From the NCBI RefSeq assembly GCF_002272875.1, contig NZ_MLAN01000002.1, forward strand, positions 124,001 to 188,000: DNA of 64,000 nucleotides, read 5' to 3'. The translations under genes and the position numbers were made by a program. This document shows positions 34,954 through 44,048 of this stretch, one piece after another; within the stretch, counting starts at the first letter, position 1; the number at the start of each line of letters is the position of its first letter. Origin of the DNA: Helicobacter sp. 11S02629-2 (lineage in GTDB: Bacteria > Campylobacterota > Campylobacteria > Campylobacterales > Helicobacteraceae). A model generated the notes under the pieces. That model did not search any database. It saw nothing but the letters and a program-made list of their open reading frames with translations, and was not told where the DNA came from.

Positions 34954-35508
34954 ATGGCAGATGAAGTGAAAAAGAACTCAAAGAAGGGAACTACTGTACT
35001 GTTTGCAGTACTTGGCGTGCTTATAGTTATATTAATAATAATAGGCATAGTGGCATTTTTCTTCATGGGCAGTAGTGATAAGGATGAAAGCACAGCACCT
35101 CAAAACGTAGTAGTTTTACCTTCTCCCAACGTAGCAACACAGATTAATGCAAGCACTGAGTACTATAAAAACCCAGCAGCCATCTACAGCATGAAGGCAA
35201 AAGATGGAATCATCGTTAACTTAAAGCCTTCAAGAAGTGATGAGCAAGTAGGGGGCTATCTAAAAGTGCAAGTCCAATTAGTTCTAGATAACACTAAGGG
35301 GATGAATGAAGTTAGCAGTAAAGATGGAATCATAAGTGACTATATAAACAGCATCCTTTCTCAATACACCGCAGCAGAGATACAAGAAAGTAAGAATAAG
35401 CTAAAAGCAAGGGCACAAATCATAGCTAATGTAAACACCATACTAACTACCACTAGGGTACAAGCAGTTATCTTTGAAAGCTTCACTGTTCAGCCAGCAG
35501 GCTATTAA
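34954..35508 (+). CDS. fliL: flagellar basal body-associated protein FliL
   Basis: This 184-residue protein has a short cytosolic basic tail, a membrane helix (VLFAVLGVLIVILIIIGIVA, near residues 16-35) and a periplasmic FliL domain (MKAKDGIIVNLKPS, LKVQVQLVLDN, IISDYINSILSQYTAAEIQ, VQAVIFESFTVQ). FliL surrounds the stator and supports torque. A GGAG ribosome binding site precedes the ATG. It is the closer match to known FliL of the two paralogues. Confidence 0.9.
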   Translation: MADEVKKNSKKGTTVLFAVLGVLIVILIIIGIVAFFFMGSSDKDESTAPQNVVVLPSPNVATQINASTEYYKNPAAIYSMKAKDGIIVNLKPSRSDEQVGGYLKVQVQLVLDNTKGMNEVSSKDGIISDYINSILSQYTAAEIQESKNKLKARAQIIANVNTILTTTRVQAVIFESFTVQPAGY

Positions 35509-35529
35509 AAAAACTAAGAGGCTAGCAAT

Positions 35530-36009
35530 ATGAAAAATGCCATCTATCCGGGGACTTTTGACCCTTTAACTAACGGGCACGTAGATATCATCAAACGAAG
35601 TATAAGCATGTTTGATAAAGTAGTTTTAGCTATAGCAAAAAGTGAAAGCAAAAGTCCGCTTTTTAGTCTAGAGCAAAGACTAGAGATGGCACAGGCTGTA
35701 ACTAAAGACATGCCAAAAGTTGAGTGCATAGTCTTTGATGAACTGCTAGCAAGCCTAGCTAAACATAGAGGCATAAACATCATTATAAGAGGCTTAAGGG
35801 TAGTAAGTGACTTTGAGTATGAACTCCAGATGGGCTATGCTAATAACTCTCTTAATCCAAGTCTTGATACTATCTATTTTATGCCTACTTTACAAAACGC
35901 CTTTATAAGCTCTTCTATCGTAAGAAGCATCATAACGCATGGGGGCAATGCTAATCATTTACTACCAAGTGAAGTTGCCACTTATATACAACAACATCTA
36001 AAGAAGTAG
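35530..36009 (+). CDS. coaD: phosphopantetheine adenylyltransferase
   Basis: This is the fourth step of coenzyme A synthesis, adenylylating 4-phosphopantetheine. The 159-residue protein has the nucleotidyl-transferase HxGH-like motif in [28 protein letters not shown] for substrate contact, and AFISSSIVR. It is followed by tmk three bases later and comF, the same order as in H. pylori. Confidence 0.96.
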   Translation: MKNAIYPGTFDPLTNGHVDIIKRSISMFDKVVLAIAKSESKSPLFSLEQRLEMAQAVTKDMPKVECIVFDELLASLAKHRGINIIIRGLRVVSDFEYELQMGYANNSLNPSLDTIYFMPTLQNAFISSSIVRSIITHGGNANHLLPSEVATYIQQHLKK

Positions 36010-36012
36010 ACA

Positions 36013-36585
36013 GTGACTTATTATGTCTTAGAAGGTATAGACTGTGTGGGCAAGTCTACTCAGATAGGCTTACTAAAAAAAGATGAAGCTTTTAAAGAGG
36101 CTACTTTTATAAGTGAGCCAGATAGCTCTCCACTAGGAAGCATGGTAAGAAAAGAAATAGAATCTAAGTTAGATCACAAAACTATGTTTTTACTCTTTCT
36201 AGCTAGTAGGGCGGCTTTGTTTGCAAAGCTTAGAGATAGCAACCCAAGTCTTGTCATAAGTGATAGAAGCCTAATCTCAGGTATAGCCTACTCAGAACTA
36301 CCGCTAAAAGAAGCCCTAAGCCTGAATCTTTTTGCTACAAGTGATGTGCTACCTTCAAAAGTGGTTTTTTTAAAGGCTTCAAAAGAAGTACTGGAAGCTA
36401 GGCTTAGTGGCAAGAAACAAGATTCTATAGAATCTAAAGGCTTAATGTTTTTACTAGATGTGCAAGCTAGGATAGAAGAAACACTAAGACTTATAGAATC
36501 TAAAGGCGTTGCTATAAAAATACTAGATGCTAGTCAAACACAAGCTGCCCTTAGTGCTAGTATAAAAGAGTTTTTTAAGCCCTGA
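36013..36585 (+). CDS. tmk: thymidylate kinase
   Basis: This enzyme phosphorylates dTMP to dTDP. The 190-residue protein begins with LEGIDCVGKSTQI (Walker A), then SEPDSSPLG, and DRSLISGIAY corresponds to the DR(Y/F) nucleotide motif. The start is GTG three bases after coaD. The GIDCVGKST loop has Cys-Val where many enzymes have Gly-Ala. Confidence 0.93.
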   Translation: MTYYVLEGIDCVGKSTQIGLLKKDEAFKEATFISEPDSSPLGSMVRKEIESKLDHKTMFLLFLASRAALFAKLRDSNPSLVISDRSLISGIAYSELPLKEALSLNLFATSDVLPSKVVFLKASKEVLEARLSGKKQDSIESKGLMFLLDVQARIEETLRLIESKGVAIKILDASQTQAALSASIKEFFKP

Positions 36586-36597
36586 GGCATAGGACTG

Positions 36598-37188
36598 ATG
36601 AGATGTATTGGCTGTTCTAAAGTTAGCTTAGCACTGCTTTGTAGGACATGCATCGCTAATCTTTCTATACTTCACTCCCAAAGGAATCTTGATTCAACTA
36701 GGATTATAAGTAGCTTTGCTTACTCTGAAGCAAGGGAGTTTTTGCTAAGTAAGTACTCCTTACTTGGATCTAGAATCTACAAAAAGCTAAGCGAAGTAGC
36801 ACTTAGTGCTTTTTTTAAAACTTATAGCGATTTGCTAGATATAGATAGAAGACATACTGCCATTATCGCTGTTGATTCTACGCTTAAGGGTGCTTACTCT
36901 CACTCAAGCATCATCGCTCAAGGCTTTAAGCGCTATGGCTTTAAAGTCGCAGCTAGTGCTTTAGAATCTAAGGCAAAAAATGCTAACTTTTTTCATCTTC
37001 TAAGTGCTAATGAAAGGGCAATGGCTAAGCGTGAGTTTAAGCTAAGGGAAGATTTTAAGTTTGATTCTTGCATACTAGTAGATGACATCATAACTACAGG
37101 GGCTACTTTAAAAGAAGCTATAAGTGTAGTTAAAGCAAGTGGAGTAAAGGTGCTTTTTGCTTACACACTAAGTGATGCAAGGTATTAA
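36598..37188 (+). CDS. comF: ComF-family phosphoribosyltransferase-like competence protein
   Basis: This 196-residue protein has an N-terminal four-cysteine zinc motif (CIGC and CRTC, residues 3-6 and 15-18) and a C-terminal PRPP-binding loop (CILVDDIITTGATLKEA). This pair defines the ComF family, required for natural transformation in several bacteria. In Helicobacter it lies behind tmk, as here. A catalytic role as a phosphoribosyltransferase has not been shown for the family. Confidence 0.9.
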   Translation: MRCIGCSKVSLALLCRTCIANLSILHSQRNLDSTRIISSFAYSEAREFLLSKYSLLGSRIYKKLSEVALSAFFKTYSDLLDIDRRHTAIIAVDSTLKGAYSHSSIIAQGFKRYGFKVAASALESKAKNANFFHLLSANERAMAKREFKLREDFKFDSCILVDDIITTGATLKEAISVVKASGVKVLFAYTLSDARY

Positions 37189-37279
37189 GAAGTTTGCATG
37201 GATAAAAACTAGTCTGCTATTAAACATATAAAGTAGTGGCATGTTTTTTATGCAGCTCATCTAATCTAAGAGTGCGTTG

Positions 37280-37660
37280 CTATATCACTATCCCTAAAGT
37301 CTCAGCGTACTTTGTAGGCAAAGGGATAGGCTTATCTTTAAAGTAGAGTTTTATGACTGTGTCTATCCACTCTCTTGAAGTTTGTATACTCTCATAGTAA
37401 AGTAAGGACTTTTGGCTATCTAGCTTTTCTATCCTATATCCTGTTACTCTAACTTTTAAAGGCTCACTTTCACCTTTTAACTTTACTTCTAAGTCTATGG
37501 TTTTAGCTGTGCTATCTAGATTTAGCTTTAACATCTTTTCTATCACTCCTTTAAGTTTAGATTCTATTAGCATGCGTGTGATTTTTTCTAAAGCACTGTC
37601 TTTTATACTAGTTGGTATTATGGCAACACCAGCTTTAAGACAAAAGTTTACAAATCCCAT
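37280..37660 (-). CDS. hypothetical protein
   Basis: I do not recognise this 126-residue protein. It is mixed helix then strand: a basic N-terminal half (KDSALEKITRMLIESKLKGV), then alternating strands (TIDLEVKLKGESEPLKVRVTGYRIEK) and a short C-terminal helix. There is no signal peptide or cysteine motif apart from one cysteine near the start. It may be read after the zinc-ribbon gene at 37839, 178 bases upstream on the same strand. The start codon is supported by an AAGGAT ribosome binding site. Confidence 0.6.
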   Translation of the reverse strand: MGFVNFCLKAGVAIIPTSIKDSALEKITRMLIESKLKGVIEKMLKLNLDSTAKTIDLEVKLKGESEPLKVRVTGYRIEKLDSQKSLLYYESIQTSREWIDTVIKLYFKDKPIPLPTKYAETLGIVI

Positions 37661-37838
37661 TTTTTAATCCTTCCATCTATATAATCTTTTAAGGTGAAAT
37701 TTTCACATAAAGCACCTCTTCTTCATAAGCCGTATTAGTAAAAAGTGCTAGCTTAAGAAATATTTATAAATTTTAAAAACTAGCACTAGAAGTAGGGTGC
37801 TTCTAGTTTAAAGGAGGACTACTTAAAAGGAGGCTTGC

Positions 37839-38042
37839 TTAGTGTCTAGCTTTGCTAAAAAGTGCATCTACTAAGTCAAAGACTTTAGTTTTGATACTAC
37901 TATCTTTTTCTAGTTTAGTGCCACACTTTGGGCAAGTTGCATGTTCCATCACACTAGCTTTGGTAAGATGGCGAGGGTGTACCATCTTTTTATAGCCACA
38001 CTTTGGGCATCTTCCTTTATACGCTTTTTCTTTATTTGACAT
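37839..38042 (-). CDS. small zinc-ribbon protein
   Basis: This 67-residue basic protein has two CPKCG knuckles (CPKCGYKK near residues 13-20, and CPKCGTKL near 38-45), which together bind one zinc. It also carries PRHLTKASVMEHA between them. Such small ribbons often bind nucleic acid or a protein partner; the role here is unknown. An AAGGAT ribosome binding site precedes the ATG. Confidence 0.72.
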   Translation of the reverse strand: MSNKEKAYKGRCPKCGYKKMVHPRHLTKASVMEHATCPKCGTKLEKDSSIKTKVFDLVDALFSKARH

Positions 38043-38239
38043 AAGATATCCTTGTTAAGAAAGCCTAGTTATTAGACTTAAAAATATAAAAGGCAAAAAT
38101 ATCACTTGAAATCTTAGTGGTTTTTGCATGGCAAAGTGTTATCTTTTATCTTAAAGATAAGTTTTTATATAGATTTGAGTAGTTTTGTGTGCTAAAAAGA
38201 AAGTGCAAAAAATAAGGTAGTTAAAGCTTTGCTTTATAA

Positions 38240-38621
38240 TGGTGGAGCTGTGGGGAATTGAACCCCAGTCCGAAAATCTTCCCTTATATAAACCTCTACA
38301 TACTTAGGATAGTTTTTAAAGTTACTACCTTTAAGTTTTAAAAACTGCCCGAAAAAGAAGGACTTAAAAGTAGGACAAGTAGTCTTAGCTTCTTAGCTTT
38401 TGTCTGATCTAAGAAGAGCCGCTAAGCTAAGGTTATGGTCTTTAGGTCACACTTAGCAGATGAGATAAAGACCAGCTCCGGGTGTTAGTTAAACCTAGGC
38501 TACTTTTGCGTAGGCTGGAGCGTAGTTTGCATTGTTTGCATTTATGTTTGGTGATAGTGACAGATATCAGCTGGTATGCAATTTATATTAAAAAATTCCC
38601 GTCGAAAGCCAAGACAGCCCC
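38240..38621 (-). ncRNA. ssrA: transfer-messenger RNA (tmRNA)
   Basis: This 382-nt gene rescues stalled ribosomes. The 5' end GGGGCTG pairs with CAGCTCC before the discriminator and encoded CCA (38240-38242 on the minus strand). The T arm GGTTCAATTCC and the 5' TTCGACGG are present. The tag reading frame is at 38498-38539 followed by a TAG stop, and encodes ANNANYAPAYAKVA. This is close to the Campylobacter and Helicobacter tags (YAPAYAK core), but ends in KVA rather than KAA. Confidence 0.97.
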
Positions 38622-38835
38622 ATGAAGTAGATGGCTTTTAGAATCTGCTACTTAAAGCAGTCTCTCTCTTTTTTAAAAAGCCTTTTATTCTAGCACAAGA
38701 TTCTAAGATTTAGCGGTTATCCTAAAATGAGAATATTATTAGCACTTGATGACATCATCTTATTGTCATTATTAAATGAAGTATGATTTTTATAATATTT
38801 GGAAAAAATTTCTTACTTTATAAAAAAAATAAGAA

Positions 38836-38867
38836 AATAATAATAAAAGTATTGACTTATTATTATT
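38836..38867. promoter_or_regulatory. perfect dyad over the ferritin -35 box, probable Fur-type operator
   Basis: Arms AATAATAATAA (38836-38846) and TTATTATTATT (38857-38867) are exact inverted repeats around ten bases. The dyad encloses the -35 box of the ferritin promoter. H. pylori pfr is repressed by iron-free Fur, and the AT-only repeat resembles Fur and NikR boxes in that genus. The regulator is inferred, not shown. Confidence 0.6.
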
Positions 38868-38881
38868 TTATGACCTATAAT
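38852..38881 (+). promoter_or_regulatory. sigma-70 promoter of the ferritin gene
   Basis: The -35 box is TTGACT at 38852-38857 and the -10 box is TATAAT at 38876-38881, with an 18-base spacer. Transcription would start near 38888, about 40 bases before the ferritin ATG. It is one of the two best promoter matches in the window. Confidence 0.8.
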
Positions 38882-38928
38882 GAGACAACCTTTTAAAGGG
38901 TGCTATCCAAAAATATAAAGGACACATT

Positions 38929-39423
38929 ATGTTACAAAAAGAAGTTATAAAAGCTCTAAATGACCAAATCGCTAAAGAAATGTTTGCCTCAAACCTATAT
39001 CTAAGCATGTCTTCATGGTGCTATACAAACAAACTTGAAGGTGCTGGTAAGTTCTTATTTGAACACGCTCAAGATGAAAGTGAACACGCTAAAAAACTAA
39101 TGAAGTACCTCAATGAAACTGATACAGAAGTTGAGATTCAACAAATCGAAAAACCAGAAAACAAATTTAAATCTTTACTAGATGTATTTGAAAAAACTTA
39201 TGAACATGAACTAAAAGTTACAGCTTCAATTAATGCTTTAGTTGATTTAACTCTTGCTAAAAAAGACCACTCAACTTTCAACTTCTTACAATGGTATGTT
39301 GCTGAACAACACGAAGAAGAAGCACTATTTAGAGGTATAGTTGATAAAATCAAACTAATAGGTGAAGCAGGCGATAGCATGTACTTTGCTGACCAATACC
39401 TTGGCTCACTAAACGCTCACTAA
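38929..39423 (+). CDS. ftn: non-haem ferritin (Pfr type)
   Basis: This is an iron-storage ferritin of 164 residues, normally a 24-mer shell. The ferroxidase ligands are visible in the usual places: E in QIAKEMFASNLY (near 17), EHAQDESEHAKK (near 50-53), YEHEL (near 94) and AEQHEEE (near 126-130). The pattern follows the Helicobacter Pfr closely. An AAGGA ribosome binding site precedes the ATG. Codon use is that of a highly expressed gene, and no AGAWTCT motif lies inside it. Confidence 0.96.
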   Translation: MLQKEVIKALNDQIAKEMFASNLYLSMSSWCYTNKLEGAGKFLFEHAQDESEHAKKLMKYLNETDTEVEIQQIEKPENKFKSLLDVFEKTYEHELKVTASINALVDLTLAKKDHSTFNFLQWYVAEQHEEEALFRGIVDKIKLIGEAGDSMYFADQYLGSLNAH

Positions 39424-39479
39424 GCCTTTAGAATCCTTAAGTCTAAAAGTGGCTTAACCCACTTAAGCTAAGGCATAAA

Positions 39480-39502
39480 CTAGATTCTAGTCAAGAATCT
39501 AG
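39480..39502. terminator. hairpin downstream of ferritin
   Basis: CTAGATTCT and AGAATCTAG pair perfectly around AGTCA. A second hairpin (AAGTGG/CCACTT, 39447-39464) lies just before it. Only a weak T-run follows. The arms are two copies of the window-wide AGAWTCT motif in inverted orientation, an arrangement also used as terminators for uptake sequences in Neisseria and Pasteurellaceae. Confidence 0.5.
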
Positions 39503-39645
39503 ACTTATAGCCTAGCTTTTATCTACTAAAACATTTTTACTTTTTTACTTTCTAACTTACCTTTTTTAAATCCATCCAACTTGCAGTTATAAACTTAAGT
39601 TTTAGATAAAATTTTCATCAAAACTACAAAGTAAGGACTTAAAGC

Positions 39646-40815
39646 ATGGATATAAGCAAGATAAAGCTTTTTACTAAAAGCGAGATGGAAAGCTTAGGGC
39701 TTAGCTGGCATACTGATATCGATGGAAGCGACTATATAAGTGATGAGCTAATACATGTTAGTCAAAAAGAAGCAGATTCTTACTATGACGCTTGTGAGGA
39801 ACTTTACTCCATGTATGTAGAAGGTGCAGAGCATGTTATAGCTAATAATCTTTTTCACGACCTTGATATACCAAACGCACTTATAGCCCCTATCATTCAA
39901 AGCTTTGAAGAAGATATACACTGGCATATCTATGGGCGGTTTGATCTTGCCGGTGGGCTTGATGGTAAGCCTATAAAGCTTTTAGAGTTTAACGCTGATA
40001 CTCCTACTAGTTTGTATGAGACTTCAAGTCTTCAGTGGGGGCTTTTAAAGTTTAATGGCATGGATGAAAGCTTGCAGTTTAATAATATCTACCAAGCAAT
40101 TAGCGATAACTTTAAAAGACTTATAACGCTAGATTCTGACTTAGAAGAGTTTGAAAGGCTTTATGAAGGCTGGCGTATGCTTTTTTCAAGCATAAGGGGC
40201 AGTGATGAAGAAGAGATAACTGTGAAGTTTTTGCAAGACTGTGCAAGGCACGCTGGCTTTGAGACAAACTTCTGCTATGTGGATGAGGTGCAGTTAGATT
40301 CTGCAGAGGGGACTTTTTTTAACGATGAAAACTATGAGTTTTGGTTTAAACTCATCCCTTGGGAAAATATAGCCATAGATGAGCCAGAGCTAGCAGCAAT
40401 AATGGCAAACATGATGGATAATAAAAATACGATTTTTATAAATCCAGCCTACACAGTGCTTTTTCAAAGCAAGCGTATGCTTAAAATCTTATGGGATCTT
40501 TTTCCTAATCACCCGCTTTTACTTCCTGCAAGCTATGAGCCTTTATCAACTAAGCAGGTTTTAAAACCTAGCTTTGGCAGAGAGGGTAATAATGTCCAGA
40601 TTTTAGATGCTAATAAAAGCGTGATAAAAGCAAATGATGGAATCTATGCTAATCATAAGCCTTTATATCAAGAGTTCTATGAGCTTAATGAAAGTGGTGG
40701 TAACTTTTATCAACCTCAAGTTTTTTATGCCTATGAGCCTTGTGGACTAGGCTTTAGAAAAGGATCTCTTATAATGGATAATTACGCTAAGTTTGTAAGT
40801 CATATCATAAAGTAG
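39646..40815 (+). CDS. glutathionylspermidine synthase-like ATP-grasp protein (YgiC/YjfC family)
   Basis: This 389-residue protein has the C-terminal ATP-grasp synthetase fold of glutathionylspermidine synthase without the amidase domain. The blocks YGRFDLAGGLDGKPIKLLEFNADTPTS are split around the ATP/Mg site. WLFPNH-like LWDLFPNHPLLLPA, KPSFGREGNNV and QEFYELNESGGNFYQPQVF follow. The true activity of YgiC/YjfC proteins is not settled. An AAGGAC ribosome binding region precedes the ATG. It is monocistronic. Confidence 0.85.
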   Translation: MDISKIKLFTKSEMESLGLSWHTDIDGSDYISDELIHVSQKEADSYYDACEELYSMYVEGAEHVIANNLFHDLDIPNALIAPIIQSFEEDIHWHIYGRFDLAGGLDGKPIKLLEFNADTPTSLYETSSLQWGLLKFNGMDESLQFNNIYQAISDNFKRLITLDSDLEEFERLYEGWRMLFSSIRGSDEEEITVKFLQDCARHAGFETNFCYVDEVQLDSAEGTFFNDENYEFWFKLIPWENIAIDEPELAAIMANMMDNKNTIFINPAYTVLFQSKRMLKILWDLFPNHPLLLPASYEPLSTKQVLKPSFGREGNNVQILDANKSVIKANDGIYANHKPLYQEFYELNESGGNFYQPQVFYAYEPCGLGFRKGSLIMDNYAKFVSHIIK

Positions 40816-41011
40816 TCTATGTTAGTCTAAGAGAGAAGATTAACTCTTCTAGGCAAACTTGTTATGCTATTTTAGTTTTTGTGATTGCTACTTTGTTATA
40901 CGCTAGGCCGCTAAAGCACTCTAGTGTATAACTAGCAAGTCGCCTTAAAGGCGATCTTATCTAAGCTAGGATTCTTAGATACTAGATCTAGCTTAATTTT
41001 TGGCTTGCTTT

Positions 41012-41995
41012 TTAGTTTGCCCTTTTTGCCCTCATCCTCCTTGCAAAAAACATCCATATCAAAACAAAGAGTATCAAGATACCTATGCCCATAGGTGCCA
41101 TGACATTACCCACTATATCCATAGTCCTTGCAAAAGCATCATCTCCAGTAAAGAGTGAGATTAGATTAAAGATTTGCATTATCCCAACTACAAAAGCTAA
41201 AGTCACTGACACGCTAAGCATGCTAATGTTGTATTTCATACGTTTTAAAGTACCTATAGTACCCCAGCTGTAAATCCCAACCATCAAAAGATTATCTATA
41301 GTATCTAGTAATGTCATACCAGCAACAAAAAGAAATGGGAAAATCATAATAGCCCAAACTGACATATGGCTTTGTGCCCCTGCAAAAGAGATTCCAAGCA
41401 GTCCAACTTCAGTAGCTGTATCAAAGCCTAGTCCAAACAAAAAGCCAACTATATACATCTTATAAGACTTATCTATCTTGCTAAAAAGTCTATATATAGC
41501 CCTTGATATGAAACTCCTCCCTTGATAGGGCATATGCACTTCAAGTGGCTTACCAGCTTTGCACTCTTTGTACTGATGTACTGTATTTTTAAGTGTGTAG
41601 AGGTTTACAAAGCCAAGTCCAAGTAAAACTACTGCAGAAGTAAGTGTACCTATGATGCCGCCAACATCTGAAAAAGCCATAACTTTATCTTTTAAGGCAA
41701 GACCAGAAAGGGCAAGTAAAAAGCTAGCTACTACAACTATAGTTGAGTGTCCCATGGAAAACATAAGACCTAAATACCTTGGATTCTTATTTTGTGATAT
41801 AAACTTTCTAGTCATATTATCAATTGCTGTTATATGGTCTATATCAAAAGCGTGCCTTAGACCGTAGCTATAAGCTAAAGCACAAGTTGCCAAAATCGTC
41901 CAGTTACCAGCAAATACTATAAATGCAAGCACTAGCATCACTATGTTAAAGATTATAAGTCCTGCGACTTGTGGAGTTTTAAAAAGCTTTCCCAT
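41012..41995 (-). CDS. nixA: high-affinity nickel (cobalt) permease, NiCoT family
   Basis: This is an inner membrane nickel transporter of 327 residues with eight membrane helices. The signature RHAFDIDHITAIDN lies in helix II, and FSMGHSTIVV and GLGFDTATEVGLL in later helices, which together form the metal path. It supplies nickel for urease and hydrogenase in Helicobacter. The ATG at 41995 was chosen because it has an upstream GAG-rich ribosome binding region and the usual NixA length. An in-frame TTG 14 codons upstream has no such support. Confidence 0.93.
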   Translation of the reverse strand: MGKLFKTPQVAGLIIFNIVMLVLAFIVFAGNWTILATCALAYSYGLRHAFDIDHITAIDNMTRKFISQNKNPRYLGLMFSMGHSTIVVVASFLLALSGLALKDKVMAFSDVGGIIGTLTSAVVLLGLGFVNLYTLKNTVHQYKECKAGKPLEVHMPYQGRSFISRAIYRLFSKIDKSYKMYIVGFLFGLGFDTATEVGLLGISFAGAQSHMSVWAIMIFPFLFVAGMTLLDTIDNLLMVGIYSWGTIGTLKRMKYNISMLSVSVTLAFVVGIMQIFNLISLFTGDDAFARTMDIVGNVMAPMGIGILILFVLIWMFFARRMRAKRAN

Positions 41996-42571
41996 GGTAT
42001 GTATCTCACCTCTTTCTTGTATTAAGTAAGCAATCAATGCTTAATGTATTATTGTTTATTGAACATTTGCCTTTTTTTGCATAGGTTTACGCGTTGACAT
42101 TGTAATATAAAACGACATGCATTCTTATTATTAAGATTATTTTTTTATGAGATTTTGAATAAAAATTTTACGCATAAAAGATGATATTAAGTCTAAAATC
42201 ATCACAAGGTTTATTTAGGGGCTTTTAAGTTTAAAAAAGCACCATTTTTTTGCATCATGTGCTTTGAGTGTAAAAGTGTGATGTGGCGTAGTAGATATTA
42301 AAAAACTTTTCTAGCTACATAGAATCTAGTTTTTTATGATTCTATATTCCAACATTTTCTTTTTTGTAAAATATTATTTGCAAGCTCTTTTTAAGCAAAA
42401 TAAGACTTTGGACACGCAGCTTCTTTGAAAAAGGGGGATTAATACCCCTCTTTTTTTTGCACCAAGAAACAAGCAAGAATGCACTTTAGTTTAGAAGACA
42501 TGCTTACTTATAAGTTGTTATCTTATTGATAGCTGTATGCAAAAAATAATAGCTTTTAAATTGATACAAGA
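41996..42571. other. 576-bp intergenic region between nixA and metY
   Basis: No gene is seen. Near nixA, an imperfect AT-rich inverted repeat (TAATATAA at 42103-42110 and TTATTATTA at 42125-42133) could be a metal-regulator site such as NikR or Fur; the match to consensus is poor. A clear terminator lies at 42432-42458. Two AGAWTCT-like motifs lie near 42320-42345. Confidence 0.45.
42432..42458. terminator. intrinsic terminator behind metY (works on both strands)
   Basis: AGGGG and CCCCT pair around a seven- to eight-base AT loop. On the plus strand eight T follow; on the minus strand five T follow. The gene it serves is metY on the minus strand, which ends at 42572. Confidence 0.75.
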
Positions 42572-43870
42572 CTATTTTCCTAAAGCTTCTTCTAAGTCCT
42601 CTTTTAAGTCTTTAAAGTCTTCTATGCCTATGCTTAGTCTTATGAGATTAGGCAAGATTCCAACTTCTTTAAGTTCAGATTCACTAAGTTGAGAGTGCGT
42701 AGTTGAAGCAGGATGGACTATTAAAGATTTTGTATCGCCTATGTTTACTACTATACTAAAGATAGAAGTGCTATCAACTACTTTTCTTGTCTCTTCTTCA
42801 CTTCCTTTATATACAAAGCTTACAAGACCACTTGAGTAGCTTTTATAAAAGTACTTTTTAGCTAAGGCATGGTATCTATCAGATTCTAAAGCAGGGTAGC
42901 TTACACTTTCTACTTTTGGATGGGAGGCTAAAAACTTAGCGATTTTTAGGGCATTTTTAGAGTGCTTTTTTATCCTTAAAGCTAAGGTCTCAAGTCCTTG
43001 TATCACAAGCCAAGCGTTAAAAGCACTTAGTGTTGCTCCTATGTCGCGAAGTAAGGCTATGCGGATTCTAAGTGTGTAGTTTGGCAATGGCACGCTTGTA
43101 TAAACTAGTCCGTGATAGCTAGAATCTGGCTCATTAAAATGTGCATATCTAGGGTTGTCTTTTATAAGTTCATTTAGCCCTTCCCTTTCTATCACAGCAC
43201 CTGCTAGGACGCTTCCTTGACCGCTTATATACTTACTTAGTGAATGAGTTATAACATCTACTCCATGCTTGAAAGGATTACAAAGTATAGGAGTTGCTAC
43301 GGTGTTATCAGCTATGGTTATGACTTTATGCTTTTTAGCTATGGAGGTTAAGGCTTCTATGTCAGCAACGGCTATTTGTGGGTTGCTTAGGGTTTCAAAA
43401 AAGATAGCCTTAGTCTTAGAATCTATCTTAGATTCCAAAGTGCTTAAGTCATCTATATCAAACTCTATGGCTTTTATGCCAAAGCGTTTTAGCGTGTGAA
43501 AAAGAAGCGTTGTGCTTCCTCCATAGATCTTATTAGCCACTAAGACATTATCCCCACTGCCAGCTAAGTTAGTTATTGCATAAAATAAAGCAGCCGACCC
43601 ACTAGCAGTAACTATACTTGCAGCCCCACCTTCAAGGACGCTTAGACGCTTTTCTAGCACATCACAAGTTGGGTTAGTAAGACGCGAGTAGATGTTACCT
43701 AGCTCTTGTAAAGAGAAGCGATTACTTGCTTGAAGGCTAGAATCAAAAGCATAAGCAGTTGTTTGATAGATAGGCACACTCATAGTTTGCTGGCTATCTT
43801 TGTCATAGCCAAAGTGGATGGCGTTAGTTTGTTTTCCTAGTTTTTTATTACTTGATTGGTTAGTACTCAT
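42572..43870 (-). CDS. metY: O-acetylhomoserine sulfhydrylase-type PLP enzyme
   Basis: This is a Cys/Met-metabolism PLP enzyme of 432 residues. The order GYDKDSQQTMSVPIYQTTAY, YSRLTNPTCDVLEKRL, GSAALFYAI, FFETLSNPQIAVAD, HSLSKYISGQG with the PLP lysine, and the C-terminal IGDTKSLIVHPASTTH match O-acetylhomoserine aminocarboxypropyltransferase. It would make homocysteine from O-acetylhomoserine and sulfide. The length is that of MetY rather than the shorter MetB (about 380). Confidence 0.92.
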   Translation of the reverse strand: MSTNQSSNKKLGKQTNAIHFGYDKDSQQTMSVPIYQTTAYAFDSSLQASNRFSLQELGNIYSRLTNPTCDVLEKRLSVLEGGAASIVTASGSAALFYAITNLAGSGDNVLVANKIYGGSTTLLFHTLKRFGIKAIEFDIDDLSTLESKIDSKTKAIFFETLSNPQIAVADIEALTSIAKKHKVITIADNTVATPILCNPFKHGVDVITHSLSKYISGQGSVLAGAVIEREGLNELIKDNPRYAHFNEPDSSYHGLVYTSVPLPNYTLRIRIALLRDIGATLSAFNAWLVIQGLETLALRIKKHSKNALKIAKFLASHPKVESVSYPALESDRYHALAKKYFYKSYSSGLVSFVYKGSEEETRKVVDSTSIFSIVVNIGDTKSLIVHPASTTHSQLSESELKEVGILPNLIRLSIGIEDFKDLKEDLEEALGK

Positions 43871-44048
43871 GCTTTGTCTCCTTGTGGTTGTGATATGAAA
43901 ACATTATATATAAAAAAGTATAATTACAATATGTGTTTTTATAAATATGCTTAAAATTTTTAAAATTGATACCTAAAGACTAACTAAAGTTACTAAGCTT
44001 ACGCTAAACTTTCATCATAAAAATGACTAAAAATCTAAAGGTGAATGA

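Noticed and set aside
40834-40954. Two hairpins (AGAAGA/TCTTCT and TCGCC/GGCGA) as terminators of the 39646 gene and nixA
   Set aside because: Position is right but neither has a T-run on the needed strand, so they are not called as features.
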